A program made the translations under genes and the position numbers. From Aurelia coerulea (lineage: Eukaryota > Cnidaria > Scyphozoa > Semaeostomeae > Ulmaridae), in contig CM076952.1 in NCBI GenBank assembly GCA_039566865.1, positions 15,086,501-15,150,500 of the forward strand: a stretch of DNA of 64,000 nt, read 5' to 3'. Shown here piece after piece: positions 10,615 through 21,710 of this stretch. Below the pieces are notes generated by a model. It was given only the letters and a program-made list of their open reading frames with translations, ran no database searches and was not told the DNA's origin. Positions within the stretch are counted from its first letter, which is position 1; each line of letters opens with the position of its first letter.

Positions 10615-10877
10615 CTATTTGGAGACTGGTCACAAAGAAAATCCTAAAATCCTCGCTAAATTCTTGAAAATAGCGCTACTGATAAACTATACACGATACA
10701 CCATTCGATTGGTATTGAAGAGTACTTTCATAAGATATATAGTTTGTTCATATTTGTTGACATCAGCAGCTTTTGACATACATGACGACATTTATCTTTA
10801 TGACGTCATATGATGAATGAATTAGGGCAATATATTTCAAAACGTGCAGAAAACAATGTCAGATTCCTTATTACTAG

Positions 10878-12786
10878 CTAATCAAATCTCTCAATCTCTC
10901 AATCTGATCAAATCTCTGTCCTAAATGAAAGTAAAGCCCCTGGATCGTAAGGAATTCATATAAAAATAGTTAAAATCCTAGAGAAATGAATGTACAGGAG
11001 ACTCATCAATTTCCTAGAAAAAAATTAATTTTTATTTCAACACCAATTTGGTTTTCAAAAAAATAAATCTACGTCACTCGATATACTCGATACCTATATC
11101 AATCTAACTAAATCCATGGAAAATAACTCTTTTTCGTGCTGTGTCTTCCTAGATTTTGCGAAAGCTTTTGATACCGTTAATCATGATATCTTACACTCAA
11201 AACTGGAGCATTATGGAATCAGAGGCTTACCAAATAAATGGTTTAAATCTTATCTTCGTAATAGGCCTCAAACCGTTAGAATTGGTAACACAAAGTCAGA
11301 AGAGCTCTACATTCGGTCGGAGGTTCCACAAGGTTGCGTTCTTGGACCCCTATTATTTCTAATTTACGTTAACGACATACCAAACTCGTCTAAATTGCTT
11401 AAGTTCCATCTCTTTGCAGATGACACAAGCATATTTCTATCGGATAAAAGCATAGACAAAATTGAATAAACTCTAAACGACGAATTAAAAAACGTTTTTC
11501 AATGGCTCCTGTGTAACAAATTTTCTCTTAACGTTAAAAAATCAAATTGCGTCATCTTTAGGCTAGCAAGAAAAAAACCTCCTCGTAACACTAAACTAAA
11601 AATTAATGGTGATCAAATTGAAGAATTAGATTCCACAAAATATTTAGGTGTAGTCTTAGACCATGTGTCTACAAAACTTTCAAAATACAAAGGACTACTT
11701 TATAGATTAAGACACTTTGGGCCAAAAAGTACCTTATCGTCTCTTTACAACGCATTCATAATGCCTCATATTAACTATGGCTTAATTAATTGGAGTTCAG
11801 CGACAAAGACCAATCTAACCCCCATAAGGCGTTGCTTAAAAAAGGCAGTTCGAGCTATAAACTTTGCAAAAACTCGTGATCACAGTCTGCCACTTTTCAA
11901 GAAACAAAATCTGTTATGCTTCGACGACATAGTTGAGCTAGAAATAGGAAAATTCACGTTCTCTATTGAAAATAGACTCTTGGATCAAACTTTCTTAGAA
12001 ATGTTTAAAAACAAATGAACGACACACGCGATCTACGCGATCTACGCGACAGGCGACTAGAAATGATTTCATTCTTCCAAAAACAAAACTAAATGTCATT
12101 AACGCACCATAACATACACTGGTGCCATCACCTGAAATAAAATTCCAAGCGAGATAAAGAATTCAAAAACAAAAGCAATGTTTAGCAAAACTTCTTCTGA
12201 ACACCTGCGAAAAATAATACTAATTTCATTACATGTCTGCAAATGTTATGCATCACCAGCCCACGAATACTGTTTCTACCATTCTTACCTTTCTTTCTTT
12301 TTCTTTTTCTTTGTTCCTTATCAATAATATTTTTGTATATATTTGAAAAATGTGATAATAATGATGATATTTTTGCTTAGAACGTATCATGTATGAGTGA
12401 ATTTTCAAAATATGTACGCTATCTCCTTCAAAAAGGGGTACTTGGCTCGCCAGCCCCCCGGGGTTTCTCTAGAGAAGAACTTCTGTTGTTCTTTTGAGTA
12501 TCCAAGTACCAGGGCCGTAGGAAGAAGCTTCGGATTGGGGGGCAATTGTTCTTAAAGCAATAGAGAACAATACATCTAATTAAGTCATGTGACGTAGCAC
12601 CATTGTTTTAAATAATTATTGGGGGGCTTGAGCCCCCTACCCCCCCCCGCTTCCTACGGGCCTGCCAAGTACCCTGAACAGCTTTTTTATCCTTTATCTA
12701 TTCAAATCTTTCAAACAAGTAGAAATGTAGTAGATTAAATTTGTTGTTCAAATGAAATTGAAATTGAATTGAAATTGAACCAAAAA
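10878..12786 (+). pseudogene. LINE reverse transcriptase fragment with one in-frame stop
   Basis: One frame runs from about 11032 to 12018. QFGFQKNKSTSLDIL is RT motif 1/2, VFLDFAKAFDTVNHDIL is motif A, VPQGCVLGPLLFLIYVNDIP is motif B, and LFADDTSIF is motif C with the catalytic FADD. The thumb and C-terminal parts follow (KYLGVVLD, SLYNAFIMPHINYGLINW). The only break in this frame is TAA at 11467-11469; before 11030 the match is patchy (KAPGS, then a stop). The 3' UTR extends to a GAAATTGAAATTGAA-like repeat tail near 12760-12780 and contains the hAT-like MITE. It is CR1/L2-like by motif style, 5'-truncated, and inserted in the TTAA element. Confidence 0.88.
12510..12664. mobile_element. hAT-like MITE copy 1 (CAGGGCCGTAGGAAG ends)
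   Basis: The 155-bp element starts CAGGGCCGTAGGAAG and ends CTTCCTACGGGCCTG. The 8-bp target duplication CCAAGTAC lies at 12502-12509 and 12665-12672. CAG-type ends with 8-bp duplications indicate the hAT superfamily. The ends carry C or G runs. Further copies are at 14257 and 41531. Confidence 0.9.
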
Positions 12787-13204
12787 CTATTTTCATTAAT
12801 GAGAAGTCTGAGAATAGAAAATAATTCACAATAGAAATCTCAATTGGTCTATTCAATTGCTAATTGCTCTTAATTAGCAAGACTTGCAAATTAAATTGAA
12901 AGTTTCTTGTGTGAATATCTTTCTCTACTCTTATTTGCTATTTCTGGCAACAATTTGGCCTGTTATCTCATGTTAATCTTGATGGAATTTGCTTTTTGAT
13001 TCAGTAGCTCAATTTTGACCATTTTCAAATTGTTTTTGGTTGCCTAGCAACGACCCACGTGACCAATTAAATCTCTATTATTGTTTTTGTAAAGCTAATT
13101 GTCCAAAGAACAATTGGCATACATTTCATTGTTATCTCTTATAGTTTTGAAGAAAAAGAGGGGTCAAAAATATCAAAGTTTCAACCCGGTCCAAATAGGG
13201 TTAA

Positions 13205-13301
13205 AGGCTACGTAAATTTGAAACTTTTGCAATGCAGGAAAGGGATTTATGTAGGAACTGAGAATTCCACGTTCGATTCTGGTCCACATTCACTTGCCAT
13301 T
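13205..13301. other. Short spacer between two TIR elements
   Basis: Contains 'gagaattccacgttcgattc', which is inverted at 14099-14131 beyond the next element. No gene seen. Confidence 0.5.
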
Positions 13302-13310
13302 TAACTTGAA

Positions 13311-14037
13311 ACCCTATCATGCCTAGGGGGGGGGGGCTCAATCAGCCCCCTTAGCGGCTTTTCTTCTGTGGATTTTTCCCAAATGCACTTACAACGCTGA
13401 AACTTTCTGACTTTTAGTTTTTATCCTTCTTATAATCAAAAATGAACTTTTTAGAAAAATTAAATTCATTCCAGGGAGTAAACGCGATCAATTTTTGAGA
13501 GATGTCTTTGCAAAATTTCAATAAATGCTAATACAATCTACAGCAAATGCAGGAAAACGATGAAATTGGAGGAATATTCGCTACGTTTGATCTTCTATCC
13601 AATTGCATAATTTGTTTTTAATTTAAACACATGCTTATGCGTATTTTGGCTGTACGCATGCGCACATTCTTCGAATTCATGTGTGATGCCGTCATCACTT
13701 TTTAAAACTTTTCTTTGCAAAGGAAAAGCTATTCAACAATAGAATACACTAAAATTGGAGCCATGTCTTTATTGCCTTTCGTTTTCTCACAATCAACGAT
13801 TTTAAATTTTTAGTACTGAACCCTATTGACTTTAAAAATTCTATATTGTGACGTCATGAGCACGTCACGTGACATAACTAAAAATAGATTTCATTTTGGG
13901 TTCAGCTCATGATGCTCTATGCACATGCCAGGTTTCAAGGCTCTACATCGTTCAGAACTGAAATAAAACAGGGGGGGGGGCTGAATGAGCCCCCCCTAGT
14001 CTTCCTAGAGCATCAAATACCCTAGGCTTGATAGGGT
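13311..14037. mobile_element. TIR element with ACCCTATC ends, copy 1
   Basis: The ends are ACCCTATCATGCCTAGGG and, complemented, ACCCTATCAAGCCTAGGG, each followed by C/G runs. The flanks TAACTTGAA (13302-13310) and TAACTTCAA (14038-14046) look like a 9-bp duplication with one change. A close copy lies at 18566-19297. Short inverted flanking sequence (13256-13286 against 14099-14131, 'ggaccagaatc') lies outside the element. It is non-coding. Confidence 0.65.
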
Positions 14038-14256
14038 TAACTTCAATATAGTTTTCAGTCCAAGAAATAGAATTCAAATTTCAATGACAATTTAATCATG
14101 GACCAGAATCAAGCATGGAATTCTCGTTCCCATACAAACCCATTACCAGTATTTTCTGAATTTCTCGGTCTAAAAGATGAGTGATTTTACCATGCAAAAT
14201 TTTCACATCCAAGTCAACCTTTGACCGATAGAATAATATTTCATTCTTTAATATTG

Positions 14257-14423
14257 CAGGGCCATAGGAAGCAGCTTCTAATTGGGGGGGGGGGCAATTG
14301 TTCTTAAAGTAATAGAGAATAACACATCTAATGAATGCTTGTGACGTAGCACTATTGCTCTCAAAATTATTGGGGAGGGGGGGCTTGAGCCCGTCCTGCC
14401 CCCCTCCGCTTCCTACGGGCCTG
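14257..14423. mobile_element. hAT-like MITE copy 2
   Basis: Same family as 12510-12664, starting CAGGGCCATAGGAAGC and ending CGGGCCTG. AATATTG lies on both sides (14250-14256 and 14424-14430), a 7-bp match where 8 is expected. Confidence 0.85.
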
Positions 14424-14484
14424 AATATTGGCTGCGTACTTTTCATTCCACTGTCTGCCAAACGTGTTAACTTTTTGGACTCAC

Positions 14485-14589
14485 CCGCTGCAATATCTCC
14501 TTTCCTCGTTTTTCTTTGTAAAGGTCATCAATAGCAGATATTAAAGGAGCTGTATAAGCTAAACCTCTAAGAAGCATGGCTTTCTTTCC
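14485..14589 (-). other. Possible internal coding exon, unidentified
   Basis: On the minus strand a 105-bp phase-0 open segment (35 codons, including AMLLRGLAYTAPLISAIDD and LYKEKRGKEILQR) lies between an AG at 14590-14591 and a strong donor CGG|GTGAGT at 14484. The upstream pyrimidine tract is weak. I recognise no domain. It lies downstream of the DEG/ENaC exon on the same strand but does not match that family and its phase does not fit. Chance is quite possible. Confidence 0.22.
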
Positions 14590-15111
14590 CTAATAATGTA
14601 GTTATTTATACAGGGTTACCAATTCAGCAACAAAAGTGCTGTTGTCAATAAGGGCCCTGCGTACAAGTAGCAGCAGATCAATTGCATATAGCAATAGGTT
14701 TTATAGGTTTGAGCTCAGTAGGATTTGCCAGTGCATATTATATTCTCTACACTATGAAAGCTTTTGGAGGTACAGCAAAATTCCGGAACAAGTCTTAGAT
14801 GTGATTTGCCTAAGCAAACTACAGCCCACTGTAGACCGAAGGAATTATATGGCACAAACCTAGTGTATACTAAAATCTTATATAATGCCTTTGACGCTAA
14901 CTAGCCGACGGAACTCGGACTAAAATCAATTTTCAGGATCACTTTGCATGAGCCCAGGCAGGCTTCCAATTAGTAGCAGTTCTTCCGTTCGCAAGGCCCC
15001 GGTTTGAGCTAGCCCACATTCAGATGGAATGTAAAGAAAAAAGCCAACCAAACTTTCAAGAATCATTACCGAACTAGGCGGGCTGAACCTACCTCCCAGT
15101 GCATTGATGTC

Positions 15112-15523
15112 CGGGGGGGGGGGGTACTCATATATTTCTTCATACGGGGTCGTACCGCAGAACAGGGTATCATTTTCAGGATTCCTACTCCGGGACAGGG
15201 TATCACTTTAGCATATTCGGCTCCATGACAGGGTCCATATTTTCTATAATTGACTCCGTAACGTTGTTGGAAGCCATTTTCACTCCTCGAATGTGAATTA
15301 AATCACTTGGATGGCAACATTTCCGCATTTTCTGATAGATTTGTATCAAATTTCTGAGGCAGCCTACAATTTTATATTGAAGAAACTCAAGAGCAGGGTA
15401 TTCTTTTCAAAAATTTACTCCGGGACAGGGTATCATTTTCGGGAATTTTACTCCGGGACAGGGTACCTTTTCAGATCTTCCAGCGGCGCCTCCCCGTATT
15501 TTCGTAGACCAAGTAGCCCCCGA
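15112..15523. mobile_element. CCGGG-ended MITE in the DEG/ENaC intron (degraded)
   Basis: A G run followed by GTACTCATATATTTCTTCAT, then several copies of 'ctccgggacagggtat' and a worn right end ('ccaagtagcccccgag'). It belongs to the same family as 60268-60705. The flanking ATTGATGT and ATTTATGC agree at 6 of 8 positions. It lies about 110 bp downstream of the coding exon at 15633-15780. Confidence 0.6.
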
Positions 15524-15632
15524 GATTTATGCAAATTATTATAGAATTGATATCGACCCTGTGAAGCTGGCTGACAACATCCATTCATGTGTAAAATGTC
15601 CCACACTGGAATGAACTGGGTCAGCTCTTTAC

Positions 15633-15780
15633 CTGGCATGAATGCATCGATACATCCACAACGCTCCACAACATAAGTCGTCAAACTGTCCAGCCAACAC
15701 AGATGCTGCGAGTAAGTTTCAAAATGTTTCAAAGGTTTGCTTCCACAAGCTGTCTTGTATGGTAGCTTTAGATTCTTTCT
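15633..15780 (-). CDS. DEG/ENaC channel, downstream extracellular exon
   Basis: Minus-strand exon bounded by TTTCATTTCAG (acceptor) and CAG|GTAAAG (donor after MPG). It begins in phase 0, which fits the phase-0 end of the exon at 20351-21061, and leaves phase 1. The peptide starts RKNLKLPYKTACGS and contains YSQHLCWLDSLTTYVVERC, then GCIDAFMPG. This is the family's conserved Cys-rich segment after the beta-ball, as in ASIC (YS..AC..DC...Y.VE.C.C...MPG). A 48-bp phase-0 segment at 15955-16002 with good splice sites (IYQYDLDPVCHSLAAK) could be an optional exon, but the family alignment reads better when it is skipped. The exons for the second Cys cluster and TM2 should lie further left; I could not find them, so the gene may be broken or its intron may exceed the window. 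Confidence 0.75.
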
Positions 15781-16209
15781 CTGAAATGAAAGCAATGTAA
15801 TAGTCAGCATCGCAAAATCTAAGGAACCTTCGAAGCTTGGCCACCGTCTACAACATAACTGAAAACAGAAATACGGTAAGTCAGACTGCAGAGATTTTTA
15901 GCCGTTAGAATGCAATTTTCAATGACAGCTATGGAATCTCTGTAAGTAACTCACTTTTGCTGCCAATGAATGGCATACTGGATCAAGATCATATTGATAA
16001 ATCTGTGAAGAAATAATATAAAGATCATGCAAGTGTTTGCAAGATTAACGAGAACACCAAGTTCTCAACAAATTTAGATTCACATAGGTCATCGCGGAAA
16101 AAGCTGTTGATGAAATAATACGGGAACTCCATGCTCGATTCTTGTCCATGATGTACTTGCAATTAAATTAAAATTATTTTTATGAAACTGACAATTGCAT
16201 GTCAGTGGC

Positions 16210-17051
16210 AAGTAAAAACAAAATTCTCTATCGCTACCAATCCGGCTTTCGTCCTTACCACTCAACTGACACTTGTTTATCATATCCAAGTGACAAAATC
16301 GTACAGGGATTTGAAAATAGTATGTTTACAGGTATGATATTAATAGCTAGATCTACAAAAAGCGTTTGACACAATCGACCATGAAATTTTCCTCGACAAA
16401 ATGCAGCACCTTGTCTTTGCTGACTCAGTCATATTTTGGTTTCAATCATACCTAACAAACCGAACTTTCTTTGTAAACATAGGAAAAGATTTGTCATCAC
16501 CTGGTGAATTATCGTGTTGTGTTCCACAAGGCACTATTCTTGGCTCGTTCATTTTTCTCTTATATGTAAATGACATACCACAGGCAGTAAACTGTGACTT
16601 ACTTCTGTATACAGATGACTCCTGTCTCAGTATTTGGAGACAATAACGTCAATGAAATAGAAAAACAATTTAATAGAAATTTCGATTCTCTTTGCAATTG
16701 GTTTGTTGATAACAAACTAAGTATTCATTTCGGAGAGGACAAAACAGAATCGATACTTTTTGGTAGAAAAAATAAACATACCGACAGAAAAAAACTGGAC
16801 ACCAGAAGAAGTGACATCAAGATTAAACAATACACTTCAGTCACCTATCTAGACTGTATTCTTGATGAGGAACTGTCTGGCGAATCAACGACTACCAGAA
16901 TCCTCGGAAAAATTAACGGCAGGCTCAGATTTCTCTCCAGAAAGCAATATTTTTTCGATTTCTCCCTTCGCAGGTTGCTAGCAAATGCACTAATTCAGCC
17001 CCATTTTGACTATGCAAGCAGTGCTTGGTTATCACTCGGTTATCACTTGGT
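16210..17051 (+). pseudogene. LINE reverse transcriptase fragment in the DEG/ENaC intron
   Basis: RT motifs in order across several frame changes: YQSGFRPYHSTDTCL (about 16230), LQKAFDTIDHEIFLDKM (motif A, about 16350), SCCVPQGTILGSFIFLLYVN (motif B), LLLYTDDSCLSIW (motif C, YTDD in place of the usual YADD), then DSLCNWFVDNKLSIHFGEDK and LIQPHFDYASSAW. One frameshift lies between motif C and the following region (16620-16650). It is truncated at about 17050, where TTAA-family sequence begins. It is antisense to the channel gene. Confidence 0.85.
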
Positions 17052-17345
17052 GATAACCCATTACAAATGTATCATTAGAGTGCTTTTTCTTGAGAAATTT
17101 GAGAAAGTCGCAAAAATTGCCAATTAGTCCAAAATGGTGGCCATCAGTATCAAAAATTTCTGACATTATCAAATTCCAGAAAATCTTGTATCAAATTACA
17201 GCCCTTTGTTTGCTGATTCATTAGCTATATAAAAGATACATCATAGTTTAATCAAATCTTTCCATTGAAATCATTGAAAACAACGATTTTGTTGCTACCC
17301 CCTTCCAAATATGGGCATGGGGATGGCTCAGTGGTAGCACGCTAA
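17052..17345. repeat. Fragment of TTAA-family repeat, with a tRNA-like end
   Basis: The sequence is inverted relative to 52140-52432 (shared 'acaaatgtatcattagagtgc' and 'ttgtttgctgattcatt'). At 17315-17345 'ggggatggctcagtggtag' resembles the D-arm/A-box part of a tRNA, but no matching acceptor or T arm follows, so it is at most a tRNA-derived relic. Confidence 0.4.
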
Positions 17346-17734
17346 TATTTCTCAAGAATTATTCTCAAGAAGGCTAATAATTTACCAGGCATCAGGCAAC
17401 CTTGTCACAATCATGGGATTTAATTTGATTTAATCTTCCTTACTTTATTGCAAACACCATGTTAGCAACTTTTAGCTCCGACTAAAAGTTTTAGCGATTG
17501 ATCAGGAAAGTTTAATAGACTACTTAACGGAAATTGATTTTATGCTCTATTTCAAAATTTCCCGGGAAAATCCTTCCTCAATCGTGACATATCTGTGATG
17601 AGAGGGTTATTTTCGAACGATCTATAGAAAGGGCATGGTCTCGAAACTTCTTCTTCGGGGGGAAGCAGTACAGCCGTCCAATTTCATTTTTTGGACGGAA
17701 TTCAAATCTTGGATCCATGAGTTATGCCCGAGGA

Positions 17735-17890
17735 GGGGGGGGGGGGCACTCATATATTTGTCCTTACGGGGACGTGCCGCTGAGCAGGGTATCAATTTTA
17801 GGAATCCTACTCTGGGAAAGGGTATTTCCATTTTGTATATGTAGTTGGCTCCAGGACAGGGTCCATATTTTCTATAATTGACTCCATAAC
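17735..17890. mobile_element. CCGGG-family MITE, left part only
   Basis: A G run, 'cactcatatatttgtcctta', 'ggggacgtgccgctgagcag', then 'gactccataac'. It matches the left half of the 15112 and 60268 copies. No right terminus is recognised. Confidence 0.5.
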
Positions 17891-18039
17891 ATCGCTGTAA
17901 GCTATTTGCAATTCAGGAAGATTTTTACACAAATATTAGAAAAACAGTTCTCTTCAAACGGAGTCAGAACATTTGTGAAGGGTGAGCATGTAACACTGCA
18001 CTGGGAGCGCTGGCGCTATCTTTGTCCGACAACTGGTAG

Positions 18040-18540
18040 TTTATCAAAAGATTTTGCAGCATCTTAGAAACTAGTCCTAGAAGTCTATTAGAAACTAAGG
18101 TCCGGGGCTGGTAGGCAGTTTCGTAAAGTTTTGGCCATTTTGCTATCAAAAGTTTACCTGTTTATTATATCTGTACACGTATTTTTTATATTAAACTAAG
18201 GATTTGGGCCAGTACTGAAAAATTTCTTAGAATTATCATACTCAAGTACCTTGTGAGTACCTTGATACAGGAAGCAAGTGAAAGTAAAGTGGAAAAATAA
18301 ATAGATTCTTAAATTATATTTTACCAGTAGTGGAGTTTGTTAATTTTTGGCGATCTGAGAGATGAGTTTCTTATGGGCGGTTTCTAAGAAATATACATGT
18401 GCACGTATTTTTGTTATAAGAAACTAAGAATTTGGGCCAGTATCGAAAGTTTAGTTTATCAACCTTATCAGATTTTGAGCACTCAGCGTTTCTTACGAGT
18501 TTCTTAGAGGTTCCATAACAATCATCATTTTCACTACCTG
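18040..18540 (-). repeat. Dispersed 'AAGAAACT' repeat units
   Basis: Repeated phrases such as 'aagaatttgggccagtat', 'tttcttacgagtttcttag' and 'gtgagtaccttgatacagg' match 8755-8970 and 42002-43000 in the opposite orientation. Further pieces lie at 19310-19650. Non-coding. Confidence 0.55.
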
Positions 18541-18565
18541 TACCTTCGTGAACATTTCAAAACAG

Positions 18566-19297
18566 CCCTATCAAGCCTAGGGGGGGGGCTGAATCAGTCC
18601 CCCCCCCCTAGCGGCTCTTCTTCTGTGGATTTTTACATAGTGCATTTACAACACTGAAACTTTCTGACTTTTAGTTTTTATCCTTCTTATAATGAAAAAT
18701 TAACTTTTTAGACAAATTAAATTCATTCCAGGGGGTAAACGCGATCAATTTTTGAGAGATGTCTGTGCAAAATTTCAATAAATGCTAACAAAATCTACAA
18801 CAAATCCAGGAAAGCAATGAAATTGAAGGAATATATGCTACTTTTGATCCTCTATCCAACTGTATAGTTTGTTTTTAATTTAAACCTATGATTTTGCGTA
18901 TTTTGGCTGTAGGCATGAGCACATTCTTCGAATTCCTGTGTGATGAAGTCACCACTTTTTACAAATTTTTCTTTGCAAAGCAAAAGCTATTTGACCGTAG
19001 AATAAACTAAAATTGGACCCATGTCCTTACTGCCTTTCGAATTCTCACAATAAACGATTTAAATTTTTTAGTACTGAGCCCCATTGACTTTGAAAATTCT
19101 TTATTGTGACGTCATCAGCGCGTCACGTGACAAAACTAAAAATAGATTTCATTTTTGGGTTCAGCTCATAACGTACTATGCACATGCCAAGTTTCAAGGT
19201 TCTACATCGTTCAGTACGGGAATAAAACAGGTGGGGCTGAATCAGCCCCCCCCCCCCTAGTCTTCCTAGAGCATCAAATACCCTAGGCCTGATAGGG
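18566..19297. mobile_element. TIR element with CCCTATC ends, copy 2
   Basis: Colinear with 13311-14037 throughout (for example 'agcgcgtcacgtgac' against 'gagcacgtcacgtgac'), at perhaps 85-90% identity by eye. The ends are CCCTATCAAGCCTAGGG and the complement of GGCCTGATAGGG. I saw no clear target duplication. It sits in the DEG/ENaC intron. Confidence 0.65.
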
Positions 19298-19949
19298 TTA
19301 GACAGTACTGAAGTTTCTTAATTTTTTGGCGATCTTAGAGTTGAGTTTCTTATGGACAGTTTCTTATAACAAAATACGTTTAATGCTGGAACTGTAGAGT
19401 TCATTTTATTTTGTCTAAAAGCAAAAGGCCTCCCAAATTACTTAGCAAGATCTCAAATGTGTGGACCAAATACTGTATTTGTAAAGTAAATGGCACAGGA
19501 CGCAAGTGAAAGTATAAAGTAAAAATATTTGAAGAATTTCCATCATGAAAATAAATAGACTCTTAAGTTATATTTTCCCAGTACTGGAGTTAGTTAGTTT
19601 TTTGGCCATCTGAAAGTTGAATTTCTTATGAGCGGTTTCTTATGTAAAAAGTATGTGTAATGCTGGAAGTGTAGAGTTGATTTGGATGAGACAGGAGGTA
19701 AGAAAACGTAATATTTACAAATTGATGGAAAATGAAGCATGATTCTAAAATTTCGCCTTTGTCCCAAAAAACTGGTGGTTTTTTTGGCAGGAAAGTGGTA
19801 CTGTCTGATAAAAGAACCAGTCCTTTTTTCACATATTATCTGGACGTATTTATTCTATCTATAGGAAATTTCACCCATTATTATTATTATTATCAATTTC
19901 TTTACCGTTGGATACATAAAAAATATAGCTAAAAGTAATCAGCTAATTA

Positions 19950-19986
19950 ATTCCAACGTTAATTAATTAATTAATTAATTAATTAC
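19950..19986. repeat. (TTAA)n microsatellite
   Basis: A run of TTAATTAATTAA; a short ATT run lies nearby at 19876-19890. Confidence 0.9.
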
Positions 19987-20350
19987 CCATGTCCCAATAA
20001 TTGGTCGTTATTAAAACCAAATAGAAGCCTGTTGTTAATACGGATATTTAAGCTCCCCTGGCAACCTCCTCTTCGGCGTTCCTGACTGTGTGGGCTCTGG
20101 TTTGGAATGTGGATGGATTACGTCTCAAAATTACCATAAAAGTACTTGATTGAATTCTGATATCGAAACAAAGAATAAATGCTGTCTCACGATGAATTGA
20201 TGGATATACACAGGAATTTGCTTCATGGCTTATATATATAGATCAAGCAAATTTAGATTCAATCTAATTCGACTAGATGTTTTTACGGCACGAAGTTTCA
20301 AAAGCTTCAAAAGCCTAAATTTGTTATTAATCAGCTGGTAGATGACGTAC

Positions 20351-21061
20351 CTTTCTCTTTGCTATTTCTATGTATGTGGCTGTTCCAGGTGCAAGAAGAA
20401 TTCCAGCTGTTTTAATTGGAGTTTCATCCTGGCCATGAAGAATGATCTTAAGACCTGCATGATCAGTACCAGAGTAATCATAATGCTGTATGTTAAAATC
20501 CATCCTTATGGATTGCTTTGGTCCTGTTCGATTGACCGACAAAATTGGTGCTTCTATGCCTGAGTTGAAAGTGAAACACATGGCTGTCCCGGAATTGTCC
20601 CAATATGGTCTGAAATGTGATGTGTTAAATTTTTTCCTGTTGAAATCGCAGTTAACAAGCATATCAACCAAACGATGATTCGACATCGTGACAATTTTTC
20701 TGTATTCTGTGCCATTTAGCTTCTCATCACTTATTTCCCTCAATCTTCTATCTAAAGCTGTACCGTGAAACAATGAACCCTTGAAGTCATTATTGTTACA
20801 CACGGAAATTGCAGGGATATTCAGGCTTGGCTCGTATCCAATTGTAGTGGTGGTGCTCATTGGAAAATCAAAATATTGCTGAATGCTTTGGTATATCTTT
20901 TCTCCTACGTAGACAAGTGAAGCTAGAAGTATCAACGTCCATACGATCCTTCGAATTAGATGCTTTTTATCGAAGCAAAAGTGTAAGCCATGAAGAGTTG
21001 AATCCCCGATGAAAGTGTTGAAGTGCTCTTTTGTTCTCTTCTTTTTTCTCCTCTTTTCCAT
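20351..21061 (-). CDS. DEG/ENaC (acid-sensing-type) sodium channel, first coding exon
   Basis: 237 codons from ATG at 21061 to AAG|GTACGT at 20351-20345, ending in phase 0. The basic N-terminus is followed by STLHGL, whose His24-Gly25 is the conserved gating motif before TM1. TM1 is about residues 37-57 (IVWTLILLASLVYVGEKIY). IPAISVCNNNDF (82-93) is the family's FPAVTICN..F signature after TM1. NSGTAMCFTFNSG (156-168) is the conserved CFTFN block of the extracellular domain. Subunits of this family form trimeric, amiloride-sensitive cation channels in the plasma membrane, gated by acid, peptides or force; which stimulus applies here cannot be told. Continued translation past the donor gives seven residues and a stop, which supports splicing. 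The next recognised exon is 15633-15780, about 4.6 kb away across repeat-filled intron. No frameshift is seen in this exon. Confidence 0.87.
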
Positions 21062-21710
21062 TTGATACGCCTTTTCAGGAATACCTTATCAAGAGAAAAT
21101 GGCAAGAATCTTATCGAAACTCAAGTTCAAATTTTGGTAATCAATGCATGATATGCAATTATCTGTAGATTTTTCACTACAGGAAACGTCTTTGCAGTAG
21201 ATTGGGGGGGGGGGTGGCAGGTACTGCGGGATATATCATTAGGACACCAGGTGAGGGAGGGGGGGCAGCATCGATACTATTTAGGTTTCCTAAATATTTT
21301 TTTACATCATCATTACCATTTCCCCCTCTTTTACTAAGGAGGATATTTATTTTATATAAATTGGCAAAGCCTCGAGGGTTCCTTAGATTTCGCGATACTG
21401 ACTATTATATGTCCCTGAGAGGTTCTACTACATCTGGTAGACTTCTCAAGGATTCAAAAGTCTAATTCAATAAAAATATGTTCGTTGCGTGTGGTACTAT
21501 AGCAATTAAACGATAATATAATAAATAAATGATTGAAGTAGCAAAATGGCTGAGATGTTAAAAACACATGACGTTTCGAGCGTATACTCGTTATCAAGAC
21601 CAAATCAAAAGATCAAGATTCAAGAGCCTCACCTGAAATTAAAATGCTTACTATTTTCGCTATACGACCCCCCGTCCTGCTTACATAAATCTAGTTTCAT
21701 GCATTTAACC

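Larger units (their letters stand above)
10239..13200. mobile_element. TTAA-target element (CCCTATTTGGACCGG ends) with four nested inserts
   Basis: TTAA lies at 10235-10238 and 13201-13204. The termini are CCCTATTTGGACCGGG and its complement. The compact relative 21711-22575 is colinear with it at both ends, so the extra material here can be assigned to insertions: a 96-bp MITE (10417-10512), an 81-bp hairpin (10534-10614) and a LINE (about 10878-12786), which in turn holds a hAT-like MITE (12510-12664). The ends resemble piggyBac-type TTAA elements. No transposase remains. Confidence 0.85.

Noticed and set aside
15448..15632. C-terminal part of the 120-aa minus frame as DEG/ENaC coding
   Set aside because: It follows a CAG|GTAAAG donor and then runs into the CCGGG-type MITE; the family match stops at MPG.
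17315..17345. tRNA gene
   Set aside because: Only a D-arm-like stretch; no anticodon arm, T arm or acceptor pairing follows.
21370..21420. Coding exon homologous to the segment near 15,800-15,840 ('ggttccttagattt')
   Set aside because: The match is short, lies just upstream of an acceptor in one place, and has stops or no splice sites in the other; more likely a small repeat.
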